In this document: positions 44,501 to 53,387 of the stretch, one piece after another
How positions within the stretch are numbered: position 1 is the stretch's first letter
Layout: each line of letters opens with the position of its first letter
Assembly (NCBI GenBank): GCA_039519185.1
Contig: CM076846.1
Location: forward strand, 106,488,442 to 106,552,441
Source: Astragalus membranaceus
Taxonomy: Eukaryota > Streptophyta > Magnoliopsida > Fabales > Fabaceae
Direction: 5' to 3'
DNA length: 64,000 nt
Position numbers and translations under genes: made by a program
The notes under the pieces: model-generated
Seen by the model: only the letters and a program-made list of their open reading frames with translations
What the model was told of the DNA's origin: nothing
The model's database searches: none

Positions 44501-45552
44501 ATGAGGTCGTCAACTGCCTGGGCGGCCGCCAGTGCTTTCTCTTCACTCTGAGTTCGCCTCCTTTGTGCGACCGGCCTTGCTGTCTCATCAACGGACAGTT
44601 GGTGGCAGGCAATTTCAATTGGGATACCGGGCATGTCTGATGCCTGCCATGCAAAAAGGTCCGCGTAATCCCTGAGACAGGTGATGAGCTCTTGCTTGTC
44701 TTCTTCAAGTAGGTCGCTCCCCAACTTAACTGTTTTAGTTGGGTCGTCCATTAACTGAATATCGATCAATTCTCCGTGGGGCTCAGGCCTCTTAAGTCTA
44801 TTCTTTAGCTCGCGGGCTAAATCATCGTCGTCGTCCTCAGGGTCGCTGTCAGGGTCGTATCGAGCATCCAGGTCGGCCACATTGACCTGATGCCCTTCTC
44901 CAAGATTCTGAGGTTTAGCATTCGTCACCTCCATGTCACAAATTTCTTGATAGAGGAAATGGCTCCTCATAGCCGCCTCCATGTCGGCCATCACTGTCAC
45001 CACTTGGTCGTTTTTACTGTAAAACTTCATCTTCAGATGTACAGTTGAGGCTACGGCCTCCAATTTCCCCAGAGTTGGGCGGCCAATGATGCAGTGGTAA
45101 CACGATCTGATTGGCAGAACTAAGAACGTCGTTCTGACCGTCCTGTACGACGTGCTGCCGCTCGTGTCATCTCCAAAAGTGACGAGTAACTCTATCGTCC
45201 CCAATGGGTAGGTGGTCGACCCATTGAACCCGGTCAGTGGAGTGGGTACTGCTTGGGGAATAATCTCGCTCCTATCCACATTCAACTTGTCAATCAATTC
45301 TTCGAACATGATGTCGGCCGAGCTCCCCTGGTCGACCAGTATTCTTCTAACCTCAGTGTTGGCCATTACGGCCGATACTACCAAGGGTACATAATTGTTA
45401 ACTTTTCCATCAAGCAAGTCTTCGTCCCCAAAGGAAATGGGCGGCCTATTCGAGGCCGGCCGTGGGGTTGAAGTTGAACCGACCATCATGAGTTCGTTCC
45501 ACTTCCTCTTCATCGCCTTGTTGGACTCTGATGTCCAACGGATTACCTCCAT
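41563..45552 (-). CDS. Element C pol: protease, reverse transcriptase, two RNase H domains, integrase
   Basis: One open frame of 1,329 codons. Protease site VDQGSSAD at 73-80. Reverse transcriptase about 350-550 with WRMCVDYTDLN and YLDD at 480-483. First RNase H about 620-740 (YFISKVFQGPEIRYQK). Second RNase H about 755-880 with D760 (HVDGSS), E800 (NNQAEYEA), D822 (HSDSLL) and D872 (RADILSK); this extra domain is diagnostic of the Tat lineage. Integrase has H981, H988, C1019 and C1022, then D1051, D1111 and E1147. Every catalytic residue is in place. The first ATG is at 45552; the frame overlaps the end of gag by 107 bases and is offset by one. Expression may need a frameshift, or this may be a mutation. 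Confidence 0.93.
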   Translation of the reverse strand: MEVIRWTSESNKAMKRKWNELMMVGSTSTPRPASNRPPISFGDEDLLDGKVNNYVPLVVSAVMANTEVRRILVDQGSSADIMFEELIDKLNVDRSEIIPQAVPTPLTGFNGSTTYPLGTIELLVTFGDDTSGSTSYRTVRTTFLVLPIRSCYHCIIGRPTLGKLEAVASTVHLKMKFYSKNDQVVTVMADMEAAMRSHFLYQEICDMEVTNAKPQNLGEGHQVNVADLDARYDPDSDPEDDDDDLARELKNRLKRPEPHGELIDIQLMDDPTKTVKLGSDLLEEDKQELITCLRDYADLFAWQASDMPGIPIEIACHQLSVDETARPVAQRRRTQSEEKALAAAQAVDDLIKANFIEEIKYTTWLSNVVLVKKKNGKWRMCVDYTDLNKACPKDAFPLPSIDKLVDGAAGYKLLSFLDAYSGYNQITMYPPDRHKTAFMTDRGNFQYKVMPFGLKNAGATYQRMMSKVFRRQIGRISEVYLDDMIIKSKTDQDHINDLREIFEEARKNSLRLNPEKCTFGVRAGKFLGFHLTERGIEANPDKCRAVADMRPPTTKKEIQQLNGMVAALSRFIPKSACKSLPLFKLLKKEVEFEWTDQCQRALDELKEALTNPPIMTKPQPGETLYLYLAITDEAMSAVLVRECDLKQNPVYFISKVFQGPEIRYQKIEKLALALLVAARRLRPYFVAHQVVVRTDQPIRQILHRPDLAGRMIKWAVELSEFGIKFEARSAAKAQVLADFIAEMTPIPDDQAVTTWTLHVDGSSNSKGSGAGLILENSEGLTVEVSLTFAFHTSNNQAEYEACIAGLQLAKEFNVDRVELHSDSLLVVSQIQDLYDAKDDVLKNYLAKVRDLLRQFNRADVKHVPRTENVRADILSKLASTKAPGNHRSLIQETLTRPSVSTKPAQPLAILTVDLDRDWITPILQYILNGVEPCDPKAAKLLRLRATKYSVIEGRLYRRGFSSPLLRCLTSVEADHVLRDIHEGDCGSHQGGRSVAKKALRAGYYWPTMEEDAKLLVQKCKKCQIHADVHIAPSTELHSLTPPWPFAWWGMDLLGPFPPAPGQLKFLIVAVDYFTKWIEAEPLATITSAKVSKFFGKNVLARFGVPQQLVTDNGTQFADRKFREMLAGLGVKQRFTSVEHPQTNGQAEAANRVILRGLKRRLDEAKGNWAEELQSVLWAYRTTPHSSTGESPFRLVYGTDAVIPIEMGELSWRTTNPPTPAANEQATREELDLVDELRTKASLREQLIKQKVAARYNARVQKREFSIGQLVLRRADVGNKNARQGKLAANWEGPYRVISKTGKGAYELETMEGATIPRTWNADKLRKYYV

Positions 45553-47440
45553 GGATGACCATGGCTACGTTGCGGCCCTTTGATTGTCTGGGGTCGCGCT
45601 CTTCCTCTGAACTGTTACGCGCTTGCTCGATCGTTGAGTTAACGATCGCCTTACCTTTGTCATTGGCGGGTTGGCCAACGGCCCTTTGATCAGGGCGATC
45701 GTTATCATCATCTTTGACATACTGCCTCAACTTGCCCTTCTGTATGAGGTCTTCTATGTCATCTTTTAGGGCCATGCAGTCATTGGTGTCATGCCCCTTG
45801 CTCTTGTGATATCTGCAGTATTTCTTTGTAGGCCGACCTCCTTTCTTCAATACTAAAGGATCAGGTCGCCTCACACCAGTGAATTCATTGTTCTGACACT
45901 CCGTAAAGATCTGCGCGATCGGAGTGTTTAATTTTGTACGCTGCTCGTACCTCTTGGGCCGGTATTCGGGCTTACTGTCACGGTCCTGCCCCTTGACCGA
46001 CCTGCCAGCTTCTTCCTTGGGACGCGCGCGGGCGCCCTTGTCGGCCGCTAATTGCTCCTCATAGCCCATATGGTCGTTGGCCCTTCTGAGGAACAGGCCG
46101 AGGTCGTAGTAGCGGTTCAGAGAAAACTCTTCAGCGAATCTGTGGCTCTTTCTTATACCACGCTTGAGGTACTTCAGCTTGTCCGTATCTGACAGGTTGC
46201 GGACTGTATCGGCCTCTGTCATGAACCGGTCGATAAACTCCCTCAATGATTCATTTTCTCCTTGGACGACCGAATCCAAGTGCTCTTCGTAACGATATTG
46301 ACAACGGTTGGCTGTGTAATTGGCCAAGAACATTGCCACAAGACCTTCCCAAGAAGCGACTGAGTTGGGACGCAGAGATTCCCACCATTCTAGCGCCCGA
46401 CCTTCGAGCGACTGAGGGAAGAGTCTGCACTTCATCGTTCGTCCCAGCTCCCTGTAGCTACAGTAGTTGTTGAAGTACATCAGATGTTTGTCTGGATCCC
46501 CGCGACCGTTGAACTTGTTCAGGTTTGGGGGCTTCCTCAGGTCCCTTGGGATGCGATAGCGCCTAATCTCGCTGGTGAATGGCCCCTGTCCGGTCGGGAT
46601 GGGATACTGCCCGTAGGGCTGCATGGCGGCATAAGCTTGGTCGACGGGCAAACCGTAAAGGCCGACCGGTTGACCAAGGAGTCTATCAGCAATTGGAGGG
46701 CGTCCATGGTATTGCGGAGCACGTGGCGACGACCGTCTTCTAGGCCGCTCTGAATTGTTCCTTCTCGGTCGGCTGATGGCATGGGAGACATCTCTAATCT
46801 CCCCGTTACTGTAGTCGTCAAACTCCTCATACGAGTCCCACGACCTGCTTCTTGATTGGCGGGATCCTGAGGACTCGTTGGACGAGTACCTTGTTGGCGA
46901 CCCTTCTGACTCTGGTCGGTAGCTTGAGTCAGCGTAGTCGTAATCTTCTTCGGGAGAGCGACGGTGACGACTTCTTCGACGAGGAGGCGACCTGTGAACG
47001 ATCACCCTTCTTGGAGGATTGCGTCGGGATACGCCACGACGAGGAGGACCTTCTCTTCGTGGTGGTGAACGATGGGGCCGGGACGGTTGGCCTCGGTGAC
47101 CGCTGTCCGCTCGCGGGCGGATTGAGATCGAACCTCTCTCATAACGTTCGATCAGTTCGTCTCGATCAGCGATCACTTGATTCTTTTGCTCCAGAATTTG
47201 TATGAGCGCTTGGGTTACTTGCTCTGGTAACGCTTCTGGAATTCCTGCTTCGGCCAGCTCGGCCGGTAGTTGCGGGGCTGGTTGGGTAACTGGCCCGCGA
47301 CCGCCCTGTACTGAGGGTTCTTGGCGAGGCTCATCTTGTGATTCATGAACGGTCATAGGCACGCCCTCTGGGGTCCGTTGAGGTCGGTTCTGCCCAGAGG
47401 TGTTGAGCCTTGAAGAAGTACGTATCTGACGCGGCGGCAT
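45446..47440 (-). CDS. Element C gag polyprotein
   Basis: 664 residues from MPPRQIRTSS. The open frame reaches further upstream through the primer site and LTR, but 47440 is the first ATG inside the element body and matches the start in element A. The N-terminus is Pro/Gln-rich, then Arg/Ser-rich (RRGVSRRNPPRR, RRSRHRRSPE), followed by the capsid-like core (LNKFNGRGDPDKHLMYFNNY, LEGRALEWWESL, LREFIDRFMTEA) and a YCRYHKSKGHDTNDC zinc-knuckle-like motif. Just beyond, VAMVIHGGN marks where element A continues in frame into protease; here the frame instead runs to a stop at 45446. Confidence 0.9.
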   Translation of the reverse strand: MPPRQIRTSSRLNTSGQNRPQRTPEGVPMTVHESQDEPRQEPSVQGGRGPVTQPAPQLPAELAEAGIPEALPEQVTQALIQILEQKNQVIADRDELIERYERGSISIRPRADSGHRGQPSRPHRSPPRREGPPRRGVSRRNPPRRVIVHRSPPRRRSRHRRSPEEDYDYADSSYRPESEGSPTRYSSNESSGSRQSRSRSWDSYEEFDDYSNGEIRDVSHAISRPRRNNSERPRRRSSPRAPQYHGRPPIADRLLGQPVGLYGLPVDQAYAAMQPYGQYPIPTGQGPFTSEIRRYRIPRDLRKPPNLNKFNGRGDPDKHLMYFNNYCSYRELGRTMKCRLFPQSLEGRALEWWESLRPNSVASWEGLVAMFLANYTANRCQYRYEEHLDSVVQGENESLREFIDRFMTEADTVRNLSDTDKLKYLKRGIRKSHRFAEEFSLNRYYDLGLFLRRANDHMGYEEQLAADKGARARPKEEAGRSVKGQDRDSKPEYRPKRYEQRTKLNTPIAQIFTECQNNEFTGVRRPDPLVLKKGGRPTKKYCRYHKSKGHDTNDCMALKDDIEDLIQKGKLRQYVKDDDNDRPDQRAVGQPANDKGKAIVNSTIEQARNSSEEERDPRQSKGRNVAMVIHGGNPLDIRVQQGDEEEVERTHDGRFNFNPTAGLE

Positions 47441-47466
47441 GATTTGATGTGGAGTAGCGCTCGGGC

Positions 47467-47484
47467 CTCCCACTGTGGTCGCCA
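47467..47484 (-). other. Element C primer binding site, tRNA-Arg
   Basis: Plus strand CTCCCACTGTGGTCGCCA equals the 3' end of a plant tRNA-Arg with CCA, 18 of 18 from memory of that tRNA. Two bases separate it from the LTR. Confidence 0.88.
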
Positions 47485-47486
47485 AT

Positions 47487-47878
47487 TGATCGTACCTGAT
47501 CAATACGATGGGTTGTTGTTGGAAACGTTGATCGGTCGCTGTGATGAGGGACCGAGTTGTAAGCCGCACGCGGGTGGTACCTGCAAAGGCACTCCAACGC
47601 TCAAGTCAGAGGTGCTTCAACGGGCAGGGTCACAAGGTGAGTAAAACATACCTGAAGCCACATGCTGGTGTGGTATATATAAGACTGGCGTTCTAGCCGT
47701 TGCGCAATTTACGGGATCGGCCGCATCTTGCGGAGCAAGGTAGATGATGGGCCGCGTTGGGCCGGCCTTGGTCGAGTGGGCCGCTGGCCCAGGTTGCACC
47801 TGGCTGCTGCGCGCAGCACCCCCTTGCTGTAGGCTGCGCTAGACTGTCTCGTAGGGCCTATTGGGCCACTCCAGAACA
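47487..47878 (-). repeat. Element C 5' LTR
   Basis: TGATCGTACC to CCAGAACA followed by target repeat GAATA. TATATATA at 47674-47681 is the probable promoter for gag-pol on the minus strand. Confidence 0.94.
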
Positions 47879-47883
47879 GAATA

Positions 47884-50800
47884 AAAGAATAATCATAAAA
47901 AGAAAAATCAAAAAGGATAATTACCAAGGTAGTGAGGAACAAAAAGTACAATGACAACTTGCATTTTTTCCCTCTCCTTCCCTCCTCATGGCTGCGAATT
48001 CCAGCCCATTTTTACCTCATTTTGTGTTTCTTCATGCCCTTAATCCATGTGAGTTGTATTCCTAGCCATTGATTAAAATTCTAGATCAAATCCTAGGCTA
48101 CAACTATGTGCAAATTGACCTAATTGCCCTCAACAATTTTTGTGTACAAAAAACTCTTCAATTTCATATGACACCAGCTCATTCCCTTCCATTTGTGCTT
48201 TCTCATTGTCCCTAATCCTTGTGCATTGCAATCTTGACCATTGATTTAAATTCTATCTCAAATCCTAATGGTTTACAAGAAGCACATCGTCACAAATACC
48301 CTTAAGTTGGCCTTCATATAAAAAACCCAAAAAATAAGAGACTAAGACACATCACTCTCATTTTGACCCTAGCACACAATCAGCTGAAAAACCCTCTCTT
48401 CCTCTTCCTCCAAAACCGTAACCCCTCCACCCATTTCCACCATCAATTCTTCAATTTTCAACCATCAAACCTTCAATATTCTTGATTCCTACACTAATTC
48501 CACTTCTAATCTTGCATTATCTTCAAAACTCATCATCAAATCCTTCGAGATCAAGTGATTTTCGTGGCATTCAAGAAGAGCTTCAAGTGTTCTTGGTTTT
48601 TATTTCATTCACTATTTCATCTTTTCGCTAGATCTTGAAAGGTAAGCCTAGATCCTTGCTTCATTTTTAATTTTCTTGCATAAACTCATCTTCTACTCCT
48701 TCTTCTTCACATATTATCATCAAAAATAGCTAAAATGTAGTTTGTTGTTATTGTTGGTGGGTGAGAGTTGGCATCTCACCCTTGAATAATTGCTTTTATG
48801 TTGATTTTGCACTTGTTAGTGAAATGAACTTTTGTTCATGTGTTTTTTACCTTGTTCATGAGTTTTTTTATCAAATAAAACTTATTTTCCTCACCTCTTT
48901 TACTTCGGCCTAGGGCTTATTTTGTTGAATAATATGTTTTCTTGCTTGTTCCATGATTGGAGATTGATTTTTGGGTTTGATTCTACCATGTATGCCCTCG
49001 GGTTAGAGCTTAAATCCTAGGGTTTATGTTGCTTGTTTGTTTTCTTGAATTTTTGAGTTCGATAAATACATGCCTTGCGTGATGCTTGTCTTATAATTTC
49101 ACATGTTAGTATAGGGTTGTGCCTTATGTTGCTTTTGTGTGCTCATTTACAAAGTTTTGGCATGAAATTGAGGATGAATTGTTGCTTGATGTGCTTCGGC
49201 CTTGGAGGCCAATTTTTGATCATTTTGTTGCTTGAAACTTGCTTTTTCGATCTTACTTGAGTGAATAAAATTGGTGACATTGTGTTTTTCACCTTTATTC
49301 TTTTTTTTTTTTTACCTTTTACTTTACCACTCAATAACTTTTTACCAAAAGTAAAAAAAACATTTTAACTTTTTACTTTACCATCTCATTAAATAATTAC
49401 CATTTAGCTCATGCATTTTTACTTTACCACCTCATTAAATAATTACCATTTACCTCATGCATTTTTACTTTACCATCTCATTAAATAATTACCATTTACT
49501 TCATGCATTTTTACTTTACTTTTCACTAACTTTTTACTTAAAGTTTTACAACTCATCAACTTGCAAAAATACCCAAAACATTTTCACATTCATGCATCTT
49601 CATTCATACTTAGTTTATGTGACACTCTCATGCATCCTCATATGCTTATATCTCTTGCATCCTCTTATGCATCTTTGTATGCCATCCATTCATAAACAAA
49701 GTGCTATGCATCCATTCCTTGTACACTCATGCACTTGCATACTCCCATATTCTCACATGTTCATGCATTCTTGCATGCTTATGCATCTTGCATTCTTTTA
49801 TTCTATCACATGTTTATGCATCCTTGTATGCCATACATACATTCATAAACAAGTATGTTATACATTCAATAGTGTTATGCCTTGCATTCATTCTTAAATG
49901 TTCATGCATTCATTAATATCATGTCTTGCATTCAATAACCAAATGTTCATGCATTCATGCCATGTCAATTACTTTAAAATCAAACAAAATTGCATTCAAT
50001 AATGCTCATTCATTCCTTGTATGCTCATGCATCATCACCCAACCGTGCATTCATATCCACATGCTTACTCATTTAAACTAAGAATATCCCATGCTTATGA
50101 TCAATTGTATTCACTTGTTCTTGATGCCATGTAAATGTCTTGACTTGATTGTGTGCCCTCCTCTCCACTTGTATGACCTCCTAATGGAGACGTAAGTCTA
50201 CATGCATGTTGTAGCATAGAGCCATTAGGGTAAATACAATCCTTCTTGCACACACACAATTACTTTGAGAACTTTGTTTTGCATCTTTAATAATTGAATC
50301 CTTTGATTGTATGGGCATGTTTAATCTTGGTTAATGAATAATATGTTCATGTTTGCTTGAGTATTATTCATTCATTTGCATTTGGTTATGGATTTAGAAT
50401 TGGCTTGAAATGTTCTACTCCTTTTCTAAAACCCATTTCCTAAAATCATTTCAAAACAAAAGGAAACTTTTACTTTCAAAACAAAATAAATCAATCGTCA
50501 TTAAACACCAATCACGCCGTTGCCGATTAGGTTGCTAATGATGATGTTGTTTTCAAAAGGAGTTAGTAGCGAAACCATTCTAATCGTTGTTGTTCAGCCT
50601 TCGCGAAAGCTCAATCCTTTTTCAAAACCAAAAGAGGAGAACTACGTAGCTTTGATTTCCTCATTGCATCTGAGGATACGTAGGAGCGGGCCACGTCCCG
50701 TCAAGCACCCTTTTCAAAAAATACAAAAAAAAATCTTTCTTTTCCCCATTTTCTTTCCAAACGCCTTTCTCAAATAAAAAAGAAAAACGAAAAGAAATAG

Positions 50801-51068
50801 AACATCGTTTCAAATCAAACTTTGTCGAAAACACACATCAAATTAATGGTTCCCTTTCGGTAGAAAGGAGATGCGGGGTGCTTATACCTTCCCCGTGTCT
50901 AACCGACCCCCGAACCTACATCTCCTGATTTCGAAAAGACCACCCGCCTTGTATAAAAAGACAATTTTTCAATGTTTTCGTCTAAAAACTAAAATATTGA
51001 TGGCGGCTTCATTTATCTTCCACGTTGTACATCGAAGAAACCCCAACCGGATTTTTCGGGGTGCAACA
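47884..51068 (+). repeat. Element B 3' LTR, second part
   Basis: Resumes with AAAGAATAATC after the GAATA target repeat and ends GGGTGCAACA before GTGAT. With the first part it totals about 3,808 bases. Visible differences from the 5' LTR are few (one T more in the run near 49300, TTTTTGGG against TTTTGGGG near 48970). Confidence 0.93.
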
Positions 51069-51073
51069 GTGAT

Positions 51074-51468
51074 CGATGGAAAAGTCTTCTTCGAGTTGGG
51101 CGTCGTTCCTCCAGGGAGCTCTGCCCGGATGATTGCTGGTCCAGAAAGTTTCGACATTGTAGTCTGGCTACTTCAGATTCGAGGTTAGTGAAGCGGTTGT
51201 TTCTTTCTTCATTTACCGCTTCTTGCCGAGCTAATAGCTGAACGAGCTGTTGGACCGCGCCCGTCAAGGCCAGAAGTAATTGAGGAGGAGATGGTAGGCT
51301 CGTTTCATCTGCGCCCGAATGTGCTCGGGATGGTCCCGTGTTGGGAAGTCGGCTTCGTGTTTGCGACGAATTCGTGAGTTCCTGGACGTGGCCTTCAGGG
51401 GTTTGCTGAGGGCCGAGCTCAGGTTCGGCCATGAGACTAGTCGGTATTGAACGGCGCGTTGGTGCCAT
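51074..51468 (-). pseudogene. Element A gag, N-terminal part
   Basis: Starts at the ATG complementary to 51466-51468 (MAPTRRSIPTS) and reads a Gln/Pro-rich then coiled-coil region (QLVQLLARQEAVNEERNNRF) up to the element B target site. The ATG lies about 48 bases inside the primer binding site, as in element C. The open frame upstream of the ATG runs over the primer site and is not coding. Confidence 0.82.
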
Positions 51469-51515
51469 TTTAATAAGTTTCAAGGAGATGGTGAGAAAAA
51501 ATAGGGTATTGATTT

Positions 51516-51533
51516 CTCCCATTGTGGTCGCCA
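51516..51533 (-). other. Element A primer binding site, tRNA-Arg type
   Basis: The plus strand CTCCCATTGTGGTCGCCA matches the 3' end of a plant tRNA-Arg (CTCCCACTGTGGTCG plus CCA) with one difference. One base separates it from the LTR at 51535. Confidence 0.85.
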
Positions 51534-51534
51534 A

Positions 51535-51978
51535 TGTTCTGTACTGTGCTTCCGATCTTGGAGATTGGTATTACGCAGTTAGTAGATATTTCGTCCTTGA
51601 TTTTGTCTCTGTCTTCAGGTTTGAGAGGAAAATTTCGTTCGACCCGGAGAGGTTCGATCTTGAGAGGCGATGTTGAGATGTTCGATCTTGAGATGTTCGA
51701 TCTTGAGGGGCGAGGTTGTACCTGCAATGATACTCCGACGCTCAAGTCAGTATTTAAGTGAATGAGTGTTTTGTTAGAAAAAGTCTTACCATTAATGAGC
51801 ATTGAATGGGGGTATTTATAGAGTTTGAATGTGTTTGTGTTGGCGTTTTTGGGCCGTCCGATCTTGGGAGCTGATCTTGGCCATTGAAGATTGGACTCTC
51901 TCAATATGATTGGGCTTCTCATCAATTGGGCTTTTGGAGAGGGGGGTGTAAATAGTAAACAGCATAATTACCATAACA
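51535..51978 (-). repeat. Element A 5' LTR
   Basis: TGTTCTGTACTG to CCATAACA, followed by target repeat GTTGG. It differs from the 3' LTR by about three substitutions and one extra G near 51811. Minus-strand TATAAATA lies at 51813-51820. Confidence 0.9.
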
Positions 51979-52902
51979 GTTGGTAAGAGGTATTGGAAAT
52001 GTATCTGAGAAGTATCCTTAGTTGGTAAGAAGTATCAAAGATGTATCTGAAAAGTATCGAGTGAAATATTTATTAAAAAGAATTAAAAAATTATTGGATA
52101 CTTTTTGGGTACATATCGAGAAGTATTGAGTGCGTGTCGGTATCAGATACGTATCCGACACAGGTAGATTTCCATTTTTGAAGTATTCAGGCTTCATAGC
52201 ACTCCATCCATTAATATTCCATTCACCAAAAAAACAAAAATACATCAAGTTCTAATCGATACAAATTTAACACGTACAATAGTTTTCTTTGAACTAGATA
52301 TCATAGTTAATTTATCTTTGAACTTCTTAATTTAAATCAATTTATGGAAAATGTGTAAATTTATGGTTTAAATTTTATTAAATTAATATTAATTTTTAGT
52401 TTAGTATCTTATCATTTTTTATAATGCAGAAAAATTCTTAGAGTAAGCCAAAATTAAAGAGATTAAGAACCCACAAAAAGGATGAACATACGTAATGCAA
52501 ACCCAAATAAAAAATAAGTATGTTGAAAAATAAACGAAGCTGTAATGAACATGTTAGCATGAACATTCTGATAGTGTTAGGAGGAACATTTCGATAATGT
52601 TAATGGGAAACTAAAAAAAATAAGTAAACAATAGCTTTATGGAACGTGTTAATCAATTACTTCAAGAGCTAAGATTTAATCAACCAAAGATATATGGAAT
52701 TTGTTATTGCTATTGAGAATATTTTATATTGAATTATTGGACTTTTCAAAATTTTATTAGTCAATTTATGAAAAGTGTGCAAAACAATAAATGAAGATAG
52801 GCGTATAATAGGCATAACGGACACCTAAACTATCCAAGAGACAAGTAAAATGAAACAAATTTTGGCCTATAAAGTGACAAGTATTGTGACATAGAGGGAG
52901 TA

Positions 52903-53387
52903 AGTGATATACAAATTTTTTGGCTAGTGTTTCAACGCATGTCCCCTTTCTTGGCCACACATGGCCGGCGACCCACCTGACCTGCTGCAAATCTTGCCCG
53001 GTGGGACCCTCTGATCACTCTGCATCCAGAAGCGTGCTGGACCACTCACGTCGCAAGTGCTTCATCAAGGAGGAAGAGACGTTTCTTCCAGCGGTTCTTG
53101 TCTCTGCGATGAGGTCAGTCACAAACCTAGCTAGACCTGGACCCATATGCATGCGCTAACCCTCTCTCTCTCCACGCAACACGGTCCCCATCTGTCCTGC
53201 AGCGCGCATGCATCACGCGATTGGGGGAACAGATCTGTAGATTGCCGCTGCATCTGCTGACCTGCAGCAGGATTCGCCGGCGGGCCCAACGACTGGCTTT
53301 GAATCTTTTCATCAATCTCAGGGGGAAAAAAGATGCTCAAAGTCTTGTACCCAAAAAAATGATCAAAGGCACAAACTTGACACCGAT
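52903..53387 (+). other. Probable LINE 5' untranslated region
   Basis: Unlike its AT-rich surroundings, this stretch is GC-rich, and it leads into LINE ORF1. No protein is recognisable. The left border of the LINE is uncertain; no target repeat was found. Confidence 0.45.

Larger units (their letters stand above)
37544..47878 (-). mobile_element. Element C: complete Tat-type Ty3/gypsy retrotransposon, young
   Basis: 10,335 bases with two 392-base LTRs (37544-37935, 47487-47878) and target repeat GAATA (37539-37543, 47879-47883). I see two differences between the LTRs (AA against CG near 37756/47699). On the minus strand it has a tRNA-Arg primer site, a 664-codon gag and a 1,329-codon pol; between pol and the 3' LTR lie a 47-bp minisatellite and an antisense gene on the plus strand. 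Polymerase, RNase H and integrase residues are all present. Confidence 0.95.
26533..51068 (+). mobile_element. Element B: large non-coding LTR retrotransposon (Ogre/Tat-like LARD), split by element C
   Basis: LTRs of 3,807 bases (26533-30339) and about 3,808 bases (36921-37543 plus 47884-51068) begin TGTCATACCCC and end GGGTGCAACA, flanked by GTGAT (26528-26532, 51069-51073). Without element C it is about 14.2 kb. It has a primer site, a purine tract and a 20-bp minisatellite before the 3' LTR, but no gag or pol motif anywhere in 6.6 kb of interior. Very long LTRs and a tRNA-Arg primer resemble Ogre-type Tat elements, from which it may derive. It is inserted in the gag gene of element A, in the opposite orientation. 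Confidence 0.92.
16801..51978 (-). mobile_element. Element A: Tat-type Ty3/gypsy retrotransposon, split by element B
   Basis: LTRs of 443-444 bases at 16801-17243 and 51535-51978 are flanked by GTTGG (16796-16800, 51979-51983). Gag-pol runs on the minus strand: primer site at 51516-51533, gag start at 51468, then, beyond element B, protease, reverse transcriptase, two RNase H domains and integrase down to 21149. An antisense extra gene lies at 17988-20475. Without element B it is about 10.6 kb. I count about four LTR differences, so insertion is recent, yet pol is frameshifted. The double RNase H and the antisense gene are features of the Tat lineage. Confidence 0.93.
12708..52900 (+). mobile_element. 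Stowaway-like element, host of the whole insertion nest
   Basis: Its own sequence is 12708-13478, 16354-16800 and 51979-52900, about 1.9 kb after removing the insertions and their target duplications. It starts CCCTCTATTTCAC (two bases short) and ends GACATAGAGGGAG with TA after it; the inverted end CTCCCTCTATGTCAC matches the start. Related partial copies lie at 12359-12707, 56698-57226 (reverse) and 61730-63732. No transposase is visible. The Tc1/mariner assignment rests only on the CTCCCTC ends and the TA flank. Confidence 0.5.
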
